Shown here one piece after another: positions 39,747 to 50,961 of a DNA stretch of 64,000 bases. Within the stretch, counting starts at the first letter, position 1; the number at the start of each line of letters is the position of its first letter. This DNA comes from Ctena decussata (Eukaryota > Mollusca > Bivalvia > Lucinida > Lucinidae). The stretch is taken from assembly GCA_963989385.1 (NCBI GenBank), contig OZ022515.1, forward strand, positions 11,440,803 to 11,504,802. The letters run 5' to 3'. Both the position numbers and the translations under genes were made by a program. The notes below the pieces were generated by a model. The model was not told the DNA's origin, made no database searches, and saw only the letters and a list, made by a program, of their open reading frames with translations.

Positions 39747-40250
39747 TGGTGGCTGGTTTGTGCCATTTCGTCTTTTCGTCTTGTCGCCGCGAAAAGACGC
39801 CAGGCGAAAAGACGAAAAGACGAAAAGACGCCATGCGAAAAGACGAAAAGACGAAAAAACGCCATGCGAAAAGACGAAAAGACGAAAAAACGCCATGCGA
39901 AAAGACGAAAAGACGAAACCCGCCACGCGAAAAGACGAAATTTCAGCGCGAAAAGACGAAAAAACGCCATGCGAAAAGACGCCATTTGAAACTCTTATTT
40001 TGTCGTCTTTTCGCGTGGCGTCTTTTCGTCTTTTCGTCTTTTCGCTTGGCGTCTTTTCGTCTTTTCGCATGGCGTTATTTCGTCTTTTCGTCTTTTCGCG
40101 TGGCGTTGTTTCGTCTTTTCGTCTTTTCGCATGGCGTTATTTCGTCTTTTCGCCACGAAAAGACGCCACGCGAAAAGACGAAAAGACGCCATGCGAAAAG
40201 ACGAAAAGACGAAATAACGCCACGCGAAAAGACGAAAAGACGAAATAACG
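39747..40250. repeat. GAAAAGACG array, left arm of a 2-kb inverted pair
   Basis: Minisatellite of GAAAAGACGAAAAGACG joined by ACGCCATGC / ACGCCACGC, unit about 27-31 bases. Orientation switches three times (reverse, forward, reverse, forward), so the arm can fold on itself. All frames over it are open and give Lys/Arg/Asp/Glu or Phe/Arg/Ser-rich repeats, which are by-products. Confidence 0.92.
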
Positions 40251-40259
40251 ACATTGCAT

Positions 40260-41170
40260 TTTTACTTCCTTCTCTGTAAGGGACAACACCTAAAGGAAAG
40301 ACTTTGCTCCTCTTGGAGCAAATTCTTTCGTGTAAGAGCAAACCCCTTTCAGAAACGATTTCTTACTAGGGAAGAGGAAGTCACAGAAGTTGTTCCCCTT
40401 CGTAAATATGGCGGAAGGAGCATTAGGCAAAAAGAGCAGTCTGATCAGGCTCTGTTCTGTCTGCGATCGGCACGTCTTTATAAAACTATAAATTTGTTCA
40501 AATTTTTGGTTAGCTGCAGGTTAATGTATGCCATATTCATATCATGTTTCCACTTGTAACTTTTCCTCCATAATTTGTGGGAGATTAGATTGTCAACAAG
40601 GTACTTAATCTTTTTGGTAGTTTAAGATCAAAACGAAGATAGAGTAATCTGGTAATGATGAAATTGATTTTTAGTATTTTTCTCCAAAACATAAGGACGG
40701 CTCATTTTCTTGTCTGTTCGTTCAGTAGAAATATCATAATGACCTTCCTCATATTTTTGGTGATGTTTCCAAAAAAGAGAGAAAAAATCAGTGGCAAAAA
40801 CTGCAAACCGTGATTATTCCACTTCTCTACAGATTGCACTCTGATCAGGGTCTACACAGTTTAATCAAAAACACTTGTCTAAGTATAAGTGTCTTAGCTA
40901 TAATAAGAATAGGATATTTATACACCTTAATTGCAAAACGGTACCATACTGACCGAAAATATTGCCGACTCCACATTAATTTTATAGTCTGTCCTTATAA
41001 TTCTTATACGTCGAAAAAGAACATTAAATAACATTTCAGTGCGAACATGATCAGACTGCATCAGGATCTGTGTTTGCAGTAGTCTGATATGAGTCATCAC
41101 AGTTTACTCAGACAAACTGTCTAAGTATATGATATCAATACATTTATCAATAGCAGGGTATTTATGTGTC
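40260..41170. other. Spacer between the inverted GAAAAGACG arrays
   Basis: No gene. The block GGACAACACCTAAAGGAAAG...CTCTTGGAGCAAATTCTTTC has relatives near 1670-1730 and 11095-11150. An inverted pair with CTGATCAGGGTCTACACAGT occurs near 40845 and 41050-41105. Confidence 0.45.
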
Positions 41171-41745
41171 GTTCTTTCGTCTTTTCGTCTTTTCGCATGG
41201 CGTCTTTTCGTCTTTTCGTCTTTTCGCGTGGCGTTATTTCGTCTTTTACGCGTGGCGTCTTTTCGTCTTTTCGCGGCGAAAAGACGAAATAACGCCATGC
41301 GAAAAGACGAAAAGACGAAATAACGCCACGCGAAAAGACGAAAAGACGAAATAACGCCATGCGAAAAGACGAAAAGACGAAATAACGCCACGCGAAAAGA
41401 CGAAAAGACGAAATAACGACATGCGAAAAGACGAAAAGACGCCAGGCGAAAAGACGAAAAGACGAAAAGACGCCACGCGAAAAGACGACAAAATAAGAGT
41501 TTCAAATGGCGTCTTTTCGCATGGCGTTTTTTCGTCTTTTCGCGCTGAAATTTCGTCTTTTCGCGTGGCGGGTTTCGTCTTTTCGTCTTTTCGCATGGCG
41601 TTTTTTCGTCTTTTCGTCTTTTCGCATGGCGTTTTTTCGTCTTTTCGTCTTTTCGCATGGCGTCTTTTCGTCTTTTCGTCTTTTCGCCTGGCGTCTTTTC
41701 GCGGCGACAAGACGAAAAGACGAAATGGCACAAACCAGCCACCAT
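41171..41745. repeat. GAAAAGACG array, right arm of the inverted pair
   Basis: Reverse complement of 39747-40250 with some expansion; both arms share the outer flank GGTGGCTGGTTTGTGCCATT and the unique interruptions (AACTCTTATTTTGTCG and AATTTCAGCGCG-type). Confidence 0.92.
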
Positions 41746-42305
41746 ACATGGCGGATATAGAAATCCGATTCGATATAAGGTTTGCTGGCCGAAAATACTG
41801 GTTGCCATGGCAACATCTGTGTTCGTTAGGGCCCAATCCTATTTTTCATAATTTAAGGGATTGCTATATAATACCATAAGAAGTCTGTAACTGAATGTTT
41901 TGTCAACTCAGTCTATATAAAGGTCCATTTTCATTGTATTTACTCAGTATGTGATAAAAGTACTGCAAATACCCGTAAAATGCTCGCCAAAGCTCTCCAA
42001 AATCAATTTTTCTTATCGTTTTCCTAATTTCATCCATCAAATGACAATTTTCATAAAACTAAATTCATTTTCGCCTTTGAAACACGACATAAATGTCTTA
42101 AAATGGAGAGAAATGAAATAAAGGTGAAAAATCATAGTGCCGTGCATTTGACCTTGACCTTGACCTTATAAAGGTCATGAAAAAATTCGCAGGAATCATT
42201 TTCTGACTCTACTTAGATTGACAAACATTTTGATGTATATAAACCCTGATTAACAAAAAGTGGACACGGGAGCATATTTTTGTGACATAAGCAACTCCAC
42301 TACAA

Positions 42306-42655
42306 GGTCATATTTGAAAAATTATGGCAGTACTTGCTCACCCGATGCTACATACCAAGTTTCAAGGCCATTGGTCTATTGGTTCGGAAGAAGAAGATTT
42401 TTAAAGGTTTTTAGCGCATATTGGCGTGGCGGCCATGTTGGTCATGTGACCAGTACCGTTTGAACAACTTTTTATCCCCCCCCCCCCCCCCCCCCCCCCT
42501 TGAGCTCTACATGAAATTTGGTTACAATCGGCCCAGCGGTTTCAGAGGAGAAGTCGTTTGAAAATGTTGAGGGACCGACGACGGACGGACGATGGTCGAC
42601 GGAACCTTCCCATCCTACAAGCTCCCCCGGAGCCGCTGGTTTAGGTGAGTTAAAA
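42306..42655. repeat. GCTCACCTGAG-type repeat, right part
   Basis: Continuation of the repeat of 35170-36460 after the inserted element, with AGTTTCAAGGCCATTGG, GGCGGCCATGTTGGTCATGT, a poly-C run of 24-25 bases at about 42475-42499 and an end in GGTTTAGGTGAGTT. Confidence 0.7.
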
Positions 42656-42754
42656 ACTTACATTTATCTTCAATGCAGCTTGTGTTAAGTGCTGTGTGGC
42701 GGCCGCAAAATGTCACCCTGAACGTCATGACATTGCAGATTATATATGTTCAGG

Positions 42755-42910
42755 TCTTTTGGTACCGTTGAATTCCTTTAGTCATTTTGAAAAGATATCT
42801 CTATTTAAAACTATGCTTGGGGCGTGGGCAGTGTCGCACATGTCATCAACATTCTCAGTTTACCCCAGTCTGCTATTTCCTTTTTAGTATATTCCTTTCT
42901 CATATAGAAT
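42755..42910 (+). repeat. Direct repeat flanking the block, right copy
   Basis: Direct copy, about 70-75% by eye, of 34970-35155. Confidence 0.5.
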
Positions 42911-42989
42911 CTGGTTATGTTCATATCACAATGTGATATTGGTCAACCGATTCGATTAGCAATTTGCATGTGTTTCTTTGTTCTTAATA

Positions 42990-44620
42990 CAGTTTCTGTT
43001 CTATTCTATCCCATATCCTTACTAGGTCGTTGGGGCACCACAGATGACTTTGAAATAATCCCTTTCCACCTTGTCCTGTTTTCAGCTGCCCTAGTTGAGC
43101 TGGCAAAATCAATCCCTGTCCACTCTTTAATATTGTCTACCCACCTCTTCTTCTGTCTACCTCTTCTTCGTTCTCCTTTCACTATGCCCTGTAGAATCGT
43201 TTTTGCTATACCAGAATACCTTGTGACATGGCCAAACCACATTAGTTTCCGTTTTTGACCAGCGTCAGATGTTCGTCATATTCTCCAATGGCTACTTGGA
43301 TCCTTCTGCGAACCTCCTCATTGGTTATATGGTCCTTGTACGAAATGTTCGGTAACTTTCGTTAGTATCTAATCTCAAAGGCCTGCGTTCTTTTCTATAG
43401 CTCTGCTGTCAAGGTCCACGATTCATAGGCATACAGAAATATGGAAAAGACAAGGGAGCGCTTAAGTTTTACCTTTGATCCAAGAGATATGTTGTTATCT
43501 CTCCAAATTGGTTTCAGCTTGGTAAGAGCTGAAGTGGCTTGTGCAATCCTTGTGAGAACCTCCTGTTTTGAGCCATCATCTGAGGTAGTTGAAGCTTGTT
43601 ACGGTACCCAGCTTCTGCCCTTTACCTTGATCTCTCTCTGGATGCCATCTGCGCTGTTCACCATCAGTTTGATCTTTTCAGCACTGATCTCCCTCTTATA
43701 CCATTTGCAGGTTTGGTCAAGACTTTCAACTAGAGCTTCTATGTCTTGCTCTTCATCAGCTAGAGCGTCTATGTCATCGGCAAACCGCAGATTGGTAATG
43801 TTTCTGTCGCCTATGCTAACCTTTCCGTCATGTTCTTCCAGAGCACCAGACATGATCCGTTCGAGAAAAATGTTGAAGAGGGTGGGTGACAGAAGACATC
43901 ATTGTCTTACTCCGACAGTTGTTCCGAACCATTCTCCTGTGCTGCCATTTATCAGGACTGCACTTGTAGCCTTGTGTAGCTGCTCAGTGGTGCGAACTAG
44001 TTTGCACTGATATTGGACTTCCATATGGGAGCCCATAAAGCTGCATGCCATACCCTGCCAAAGGCTTTTTTTTTAAACAATGAAGACATTGTACTGATTC
44101 TGCTGATGTTGGAGATACTTTACACAGGATTCTAAGATTGAAGATCTGTTCTTTGGTGCTCCTTCCTGCTCGGAACCCAGCCTGTTCCTCAGCGATTAAC
44201 TCTTCGGCTTGCGGTTTTAGCCTGTTTAAAATGACTTTCAGCATGCCTTTGCTCTGATGAGGCTGATGGTTCTGTAGTTCTGGCAGAGTTGTAGGTTGCC
44301 ATTTATAGGGTATGTTATTATCAGCGACTGAGTCCATGGGGTAGGCCATTCTCCTGTTCTCCAGATCCTATTACAGATATCTGTTAAAACATCAATCATG
44401 ATCTCCCCGCCAGCTTGAACATGTTCTGCTGGTATATTATCAACTCCGGCAGACTTCCCCTTCTATAGTGCTGCTACTGCAATCTCAACTTCCTCACGAA
44501 GGGTTGTTGTTGATCTTCTTCTGGTGGCTGAATGCAGTTCAAAACCGCATTGTCACCGTAAGTCTCATGGTTGAATAGTTCTGAGCAATATTCCGTCCAG
44601 TTGCTGAGTACTACCTGTTG
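42990..44620 (-). pseudogene. Decayed LINE reverse transcriptase
   Basis: Minus-strand reading gives, in order and with frame changes: NWTEYCSELFNHETYGDNAV, NRLKPQAEELIAEEQAGFRAGRSTKEQIFNLR (split here over two RT motifs), a damaged catalytic-region NLRFADDIDALADEEQ with the F-A-D-D box, CKWYKREISAEKIKLMVNS, and a C-terminal WFGHVTR...GRRRGRQKKRWVDNIKEW. This is a LINE of the common invertebrate endonuclease/RT type. Several frameshifts and stops show it is dead. It lies between the two LU-FReD genes. Confidence 0.82.
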
Positions 44621-45187
44621 CATGTGGGCAGATGGGGCTCATATATGTATACAGTTTGCATACATATAAATTACTGTATTTTTACAGTACATTCCTATCA
44701 TACATGCACTATCAACTTGAATTTTAAAGATTTGAAGTCAATCTTGGGCTTTATTTGGCATACGCGCCATAATAGAGCAAACAGATGCAGCTTTTGGGGA
44801 ATTTGAAAGATGGAATTTGAAAAACAGCGGTTGAGAGAGAATTTTATGAGTTGGTTAACAGAGAGCTCAAAATACTCAAGTCGGTAAAGCAGTCGACCGA
44901 GATTCAAACCAGAGGTTTTGACATTAACTTACGACAACGCCGTCGTCACAATAGGTTTAGCACGACAATGTTGACTGCACTGATATTTGAAAGCCAACGT
45001 GGATGATCTAACATTACTAAGACAAGAAAAAAAAACATCTAAATGAGCAAAGCATACAGCCCCGGATCCAGCGGGTGAGCCTTGGGGCTTCAATCCCGCC
45101 ATCTGGGTCTCTATGTTATGTGAAATATGTAGGCCTACAGATGACAAGAAGTATCTGATGAGAGTTTGAGATAAGTTATCCTTGTGA

Positions 45188-45271
45188 CTAGATTAAAATA
45201 TATGTTGTGACATTTCATTAGAATCGCCAAAGCGAGGGATTCTAATGAGATATCGCAACATATATTTCTAG
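45188..45271. repeat. Small hairpin element
   Basis: CTAGATTAAAATATATGTTG with following bases pairs with the inverted copy ending CATATATTTCTAG; arms of about 35 bases around GCCAAAGCGAGG. Confidence 0.6.
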
Positions 45272-45497
45272 GCAAAAAAAGATACAATCAAAAAAATCTC
45301 ATCCAGCTGATCCCTGATTATGTCACATATTTTAACCTCTTCTCCTCCCCTACATACACATACATCTCGGCACCGCCCAGCCCCACCAGTTATCTAGAAC
45401 CCCACCAGTACGTGGTAGTCTAGATCTGGGCCTGGCATACAAAAGAACTGAAACAACGTCATCGTCTTATGCGTTTCGCTTGCTCGAGGGTTGATAT

Positions 45498-45732
45498 GAG
45501 CCACAACAAGAGAAAACCAACAAGTGGTTGTGCACCCAGCGCAGACTCAGATCAGCCTTGGCATCCGCCCAATCTGATCAGAGTCTTCGCTGTCCGCATG
45601 GAGGTAGCTTAGACCCTAAGCTACCCTTTAAGCGCTAAGTAAAAAGTCTGATCAGACTGGGCAAATGCCTAGGCTGATCTTAGTCTGCACTGGGCGCACA
45701 ACCACGTTATTGGTTTTCTCGTTTCGCGGCCT
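45498..45732. repeat. Palindromic MITE, family A, copy 6
   Basis: GAGCCACAACAAGAGAAAAC left end, TCTCGTTTCGCGGC right end, long complementary GATCAG arms around TAGCTTAGACCCTAAGCTA. Confidence 0.8.
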
Positions 45733-45934
45733 ATATTGGTCGAGGGCTGATAAAACGGGTGATAGAAAAACACTGATGTTATGATCTGTTTATCATATAA
45801 ATTCCAGTTAAGGAAAGTCTACAGAAATAGTCGCTAGAAGTCCATATTTTTTATATGGTGAGGATCTTCTATCACTACTAAACACTATGAAAATACAACT
45901 GTAAGGACGTCTTTGTGCGATTGTATATACCTAT

Positions 45935-46050
45935 ACTACTATTTCATTTATTTATTTATTTATTCATTAATTTATTGTTTGTATATCTATTCATTCATTT
46001 ATCTATTTATTTATTAATCTATTTGTTTATTTATTTTTCGAAACGAGTCA
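45935..46050. repeat. TTTA-rich low-complexity tract
   Basis: Tandem TTTA/TTCA units with scattered changes. A C-rich run follows at 46245-46280. Confidence 0.85.
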
Positions 46051-46741
46051 GGTGACTTATTACGTGTATTTTTTTGGTAAATACATGCAGCAGCACTGCA
46101 CCAGTTGAAATATTCCCCGACCACCCAGTTCTGAAGCGGTAGGAGTAGCAGTCAGAGAGTGGTTATAGGAAGGACGACTATATAGTGGATTATCTGGAAC
46201 TCAAAGAGCCACCTGTCCCCGATAGATCACACCACCAACCACTCCCCCCCCCCCACCTCCCCCACCTCCCCCACCACCACCATAAAATGAGCTATCAGAG
46301 AATTTGGTACGGCTTATGGTATTTTGCGGAAAGGGAACGAAACGGAACGGCATACAACAGGGACATTTTAGGGAATAAATCGCATAGGAAATGTATCAGT
46401 TCTTCAGGGGAGATAATAAATCGATTTATTCCGAAAAAATAATATGCAAATTTACCAGCCATATCTTTTATAATAATCAATAATTGCTAATTTAAGAAAT
46501 GAGTTGGGTGTGATTTCTACCCATCGCAGATACCTATACACATACATACGCATGCAAGCATACAGGAAGATGAATGGGTTCTTTGTCCAGTCATGTTTGA
46601 TTCAGCGGGGGTTTATAGACTGAAAATGATAATCAGATGGGTGTTAAGCACAATACTCCAACATGAAAGGCGAACACTAGTCCAGGAACTCCGCTGCACA
46701 ATCGCACAGTACGCTTGTACAAACACAAAATTATACAAATT

Positions 46742-46970
46742 TTAGCCGCGACAAGACAAAACCAACAATGTGGTTGTGCGCCCAGCGCAGACTCAGATCA
46801 GCAGCCCAGTCTGATCAGCATCTTCGCTTTGCGTTTAAAGGGTAGCTAAGGGTCTAAGCTGCTTCTATGCGGACTGCGAAGACTCTGATTAGACTTGGCG
46901 GATGCCCAGGCTGATCTGAGTCTGCGCTGGGCGCACAACCACTTTGTGGGTTTTCTCGTATCGCGGCTCA
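46742..46970. repeat. Palindromic MITE, family A, copy 7
   Basis: TAGCCGCGACAAGACAAAAC left end, TCTCGTATCGCGGCTC right end; one arm has lost about 12 bases. A 45-base miniature of the ends alone lies at 47088-47130. Confidence 0.8.
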
Positions 46971-47305
46971 GATTTTACCTGTTCGAATCAGGGACGGATA
47001 AGCTCCGCCCCTCACATGTTATGCCCAAAATACAATGGGCCTCTAACCACCACTGCCCCTACGGATACTAGGCCACAGGAAACATTTCAGCCGCGACCTT
47101 AGTACTTGGTTTTCTCGTGCCGCAGCTCAATTTTACGGCTGGATTGTCAGTCGCCGATGGTCTAAACCCGTGTTGGAATTTACGACCTTCCGCCGACCTT
47201 CTGCACCATTACCGAGTAGCTCTATCCACTCGACCACGAGAAAAGAAAACACTCAGTTCGGCATCGGATCAGTTTTCCCTTTCAACAGGTTATGGATAGC
47301 CATAA

Positions 47306-48030
47306 ATTTACTGTCATTCTGTAAATTTACAGATTGTCTTTAAATTTATAGAATTTTTTTGTCTGTAAATTTACATACTTTCATAAATCAGTTCCTGAAA
47401 ACAAATCGTATGAAAAATCCGCAATCTCTTGCTTACATAACTGTTTTTATCACATTATTGTTGACATTTTGCAGACGATTTCACACGTTTGCTTTCATGG
47501 TTTGTTCTTTTTATTATAAGAAAACTGAAAGTTAATCTAAACCACCCACAGATCTTTACCTTTGACCGGAAAATCAGTCTAAGGGAACTAACGCCAGCGG
47601 TTTCGGGGCTTGGTACCAAAGGTAATTCGTCCAATAGAAAGTATACCAATATGCCTTAGGAACATTTCTGTGTCTGAGGTTGAAATGGCGATGCTTTACA
47701 CGACTGGCAGTCTTGAATTAGCAGTAGAATAATTATTTGCACTATCTAACTCATTTCAAACAGACATTGTTTGAACAGACCGGCAAAGAATGCTATGTTT
47801 AAAGAAATGCCTTATCTTTGAAGATGTGTTGTTAGCAGGAGCAACATGATCATTTTCTGCATTCATGCTTTTAATGTTACTTCACTCAAAATACATAAAA
47901 CTTTACATATATCGAAATGCGGTTTTAATGCATCGTTTTCCACAATGCATGTGCCCAAATCTGTAAATTTAAAGACTAAAATGTCTGCAAATTTAAAGAC
48001 AGTCTTTAAATTTAAAGACTGTCTGTAATT
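47306..48030. repeat. Segment bounded by CTGTAAATTTA / TTAAAGAC inverted motifs
   Basis: Both ends carry clustered, partly palindromic CTGTAAATTTAcAGA and TCTTTAAATTTAAAGA motifs. Boundaries and class are uncertain. Confidence 0.4.
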
Positions 48031-48261
48031 AGACCTGTTCAATGTACAGGTAAATGGCTAGTCACGTGTATCTATCATGGTTGGAGATACGGCATGTCCA
48101 GGTATTGTATAACGTTGAAGACTGTATTGTGTATAATAGAAAGTACAGAGATAACTCCGCCCTGACAATCAATTTGGATCAGGGTATATACTAAGCAAAA
48201 AAAGAGGATTTCAGTATCATTTCACAGAAAGCAAAGTCTTAGAAAGAGAGAAAGAAAACAA

Positions 48262-48785
48262 GAGGGCCGTGAGGCCCTGAATCGCTTACCTGAGTAAAAC
48301 ATTCAAATGTCAAAGTAGGGTCATCATTTGAATAAACCGAACAGTTTGAAATTGTCGAAATATGAGAGGCATTTGTTAAAGATCAAAAAATGAAACTGAC
48401 CTCTATTGCCAATAAATGCACATGTACTCATTTGGTTTACTGTATTGTTTCATCTTTTACCAAAGTCTTATACAAGTTCCATAAACGCTTATATTCAAGA
48501 TTTTCCAATATAAAAGCACAAGAAAGAAAATTTGACCTTGCCGAAAAGAGTCCAGGTTAACCCAAGAGTATCGTTTGAACAATCTTGGGCCAAAAATCTT
48601 CAATACTTTCCACGTAATCTTTTGTTCTAGCATTTTCCCATTTTTGACCTTGCCGTAAAAAGACGAATGTCAAACCAAGGTCATCATTTAAACAACTTGA
48701 TAGTTTTCGAGTACCCGATGCTACATACCAAGTTTCAAGGCCATCGATAAATTGGTTCTGGAGAAGGAAATTTTTGAGGGAGATT
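48262..48785. repeat. GCTCACCTGAG-type repeat fragment
   Basis: Opens with ACAAGAGGGCC...GAATCGCTTACCTGAG and has AGTTTCAAGGCCATCGATAA; same family as 35170-36460. Confidence 0.65.
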
Positions 48786-49082
48786 AACTTCTTGCCTCAC
48801 TGCAATAAAAAATAATGTCATAAGGTACTGTGAAAAAGCTTATGAAAGGTCTCGTGAGGTAATTGATAAATTGAAGATGAGAGTTTTACAAGCAAGTTTG
48901 CATAGGTAGATGACATGTACATCTGACTGTCACTATGGGGGCTTTAATCCATGAGAATATTTTTTTATAACTTTTTGTAGAAAAAATACATTTTACAGCT
49001 TATGGATTATGATATATATCGGTGCAAAAAATTATATTTGTTATGAAGGAAAAGGGAGTTCTTTGTTATCAAAATTTAGACA

Positions 49083-50095
49083 AGTTCAAGGTAGTCAAAA
49101 CTGCAAAAGCGGGCAGCTCGCATAATTCTACACTCAGAACTTAATACGCCATCCGCTCACATGTTCCACCAGCTTGGCTGGCTTTCAGTCTCAAACAGAC
49201 TATACTTACTTACAAAACTGTACTTACTTACAGAGCACTGAACAACTTGACCCCAGAATACATACTCGCAAAAAATATTAAAGGGTCAAACTTTTACCCT
49301 GCGATTTCCGGAACATTTCAAACATTTGGTAAAATAAATCATTTCCCCCTTCCATTTCATGCATTTTACAAGTTTTTTACACATGAAGTATGAAAATATC
49401 GCAATATCTTGACCAAGTCCAGACTTCAATTCACACTACCCTCAAAATCAGAGTTGTTTGAAGTCCATAGGGAACAAATTCACCAAAATTTTCGATTTCA
49501 CCAATTCATGATTTTTTTTTAAAAATTGCTGCATATAGTCATCAAGTTTAATCATTTTTAAGGTCAGCAAGCTATAAGAAGTTTAAAAGTCATAGCAATT
49601 TTAGATGTTATTCCCGACCAAACTGACACACTATCAATTGTCAATGGGAATTCAAACAACTTTCATTTTAGGGGTAGTTTGACTTAAAGCTTGACCTTGG
49701 TCAAGACAAAGGCTATAGGTTCAAGCTTCATGTGTATAAAACTTGTAAAATGAATAAAATGGAAGATAGAAATGATTTATTTTACCAAATGTTTGAAAAG
49801 TTCCAGAATTCGCAGGGTAAGAGTTTGACCCTTTAATATTTTTTTGAGTATATTTCAAATCTGTTGAAACCGATGTCACTAATGCACCCGTTAAACTTAA
49901 GATCGTCGAATAAAGGTTCCTTATATATACCAAAATCCAGAACAGCCCTATACGATGGATCTTTTTCCTGCTCAGCGCCCAAACTTTGGAATGCTCTTCC
50001 TCAGACTGTTAGAAATGCTGGTTCACTAAACGTTTTTAAGAAAAGCATTAGAGCTAAAGAATGTTGGACACTTACAGTTTTGTTTGGGTTTAAAA
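49083..50095 (+). pseudogene. LINE (CR1-like) RT C-terminal fragment split by an insertion
   Basis: Left part (49083-49262) reads MFHQLGWLSVSNRL and, after a frameshift, YKTVLTYRALNNLTPEYI. Right part (49851-50095) reads EYISNLLKPM...SRTALYDGSFSCSAPKLW and NALPQTVRNAGSLNVFKK. These are the conserved tail of CR1/L2-type reverse transcriptases. The two parts are separated by a TIR element. Confidence 0.75.
49263..49850. mobile_element. ~0.59-kb TIR element inserted in the LINE fragment
   Basis: AAAAAATATTAAAGGGTCAA at the left is mirrored at the right; arms run about 150 bases (ACATTTGGTAAAATAAATCA, ACATGAAG blocks). The codons for Glu-Tyr-Ile of the LINE are present on both sides (GAATACATA, GAGTATATT), a probable diverged target duplication. 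No coding capacity. Confidence 0.72.
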
Positions 50096-50152
50096 AAGAG
50101 AGGAAAAAACGCTATTTTGCTGGAGTATATTAGGCACGAAATGGATGGATAG

Positions 50153-50338
50153 AAGACGCGATTTACGTCCTTTTAACAGTATTCAGTAATATTAGGATGA
50201 TCGGAGGGTAATAATGCAGGCTGTGTGCAATGGAACCCCATTTACGGCTGGAAAGAGTTTCGCCACCTGCGGGTCTCGAAACCCCCAGACTCGCTAGATC
50301 AGCAGACCAGCGCAAAACCTGCTGAGCTACCCGGCTGG
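50153..50338 (-). repeat. tRNA-derived SINE, family 1, copy 3
   Basis: Minus strand: GGTAGCTCAGCAGGTT-like A-box region, degenerate B-box, family 1 body and TTAAAAGGACGTAAAT end. A family A MITE follows directly. Confidence 0.68.
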
Positions 50339-50346
50339 TACAAAAT

Positions 50347-50581
50347 GAGCAGCGACACGAGAAAACCAACAAAGTGGGTGTGCGCCCAGTGCAAACTCAG
50401 ATCAGCTTTGACAGCCGCCCAATCTGATCAGACACTTCTGTAAGTGCTTAATGGGTAACTAAGAGTCTAAGCTACCAACATGCGGACAGCGAAGACTCTG
50501 ATCACACTAGGCGGATGCCCAGGCTGATCTGAGTCTGTGCTTTGCGCACAACCAATTTGTTGGTTTTCTCGCGTCCGGCTC
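50347..50581. repeat. Palindromic MITE, family A, copy 8
   Basis: GAGCAGCGACACGAGAAAAC left end, TCTCGCGTCCGGCTC right end. Ends 130 bases beyond the stop codon of gene 2, so it may lie in its 3' UTR. Confidence 0.8.
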
Positions 50582-50710
50582 AAATATTTTGATCTTTTGT
50601 TATGTAGCAACCTAAGATTAACAGGCTTGAAATTTGAGTCATTCATCGCTATCTTCATAAATATAAGTATAAACAGTAAAGGCAATATAAAAAATGCTTT
50701 CTTGGAGAAT

Positions 50711-50961
50711 TTATCTTTTCTTCATCATCATGGTTGTAGCCTTCAACGAGTAGTAGTACCCATGCCATGGACCCCATTCAATACCGTCACCAAACGAGGA
50801 ATGATGCCCATAGAGATATTGTCCATTCAAGTTTGAAGTATGGCAGTGTTTGTACCACCAACCTCCCTTATAAGTCTGTGCACAATTCTCAGAACTATGG
50901 ACGTCGTTGTCTCTATCAAATGTTGTGAACATCATTAAATCGTGTGTACCAAAGCCATCAC
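50711..50961 (-). CDS. Gene 2 exon 8: C-terminal FReD segment
   Basis: Acceptor CTGTTATTAG is the same as in gene 1; 251 bases to the TAA. It contains TTFDRDND, ENCAQTYKGGWWY and CHTSNLNG and ends in MMMKKR. There is one codon more than in gene 1, just after the calcium motif, and about 70% residue identity. No clear AATAAA was found immediately downstream. Confidence 0.9.

Larger units (their letters stand above)
36461..42302. mobile_element. 5.84-kb non-autonomous TIR element with CAA target duplication
   Basis: The ends TAGTGGAGTTGCTTATGT and its inverse begin imperfect TIRs of about 150 bases (36461-36610, 42146-42302). CAA is directly repeated outside (36458-36460, 42303-42305), and removing the element restores the host repeat sequence CCAAGGTCAT. 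No transposase-like ORF exists inside. Contents in order: unknown 0.5 kb, ~176-bp satellite, a family A MITE, 0.4 kb, inverted GAAAAGACG arrays around a 0.9-kb spacer, 0.4 kb. Confidence 0.78.

Noticed and set aside
39295..40279. Long overlapping frames over the GAAAAGACG arrays (e.g. 39295-40248, 39740-40279, 41104-41808)
   Set aside because: The repeat has no stops in most frames on both strands, so the long Lys/Arg-rich and Phe/Arg-rich products are by-products of low complexity, with no domain and no conserved start.
43441..44010. Plus-strand 189-codon ORF
   Set aside because: Shadow of the minus-strand LINE reverse transcriptase, which shows RT motifs in order.
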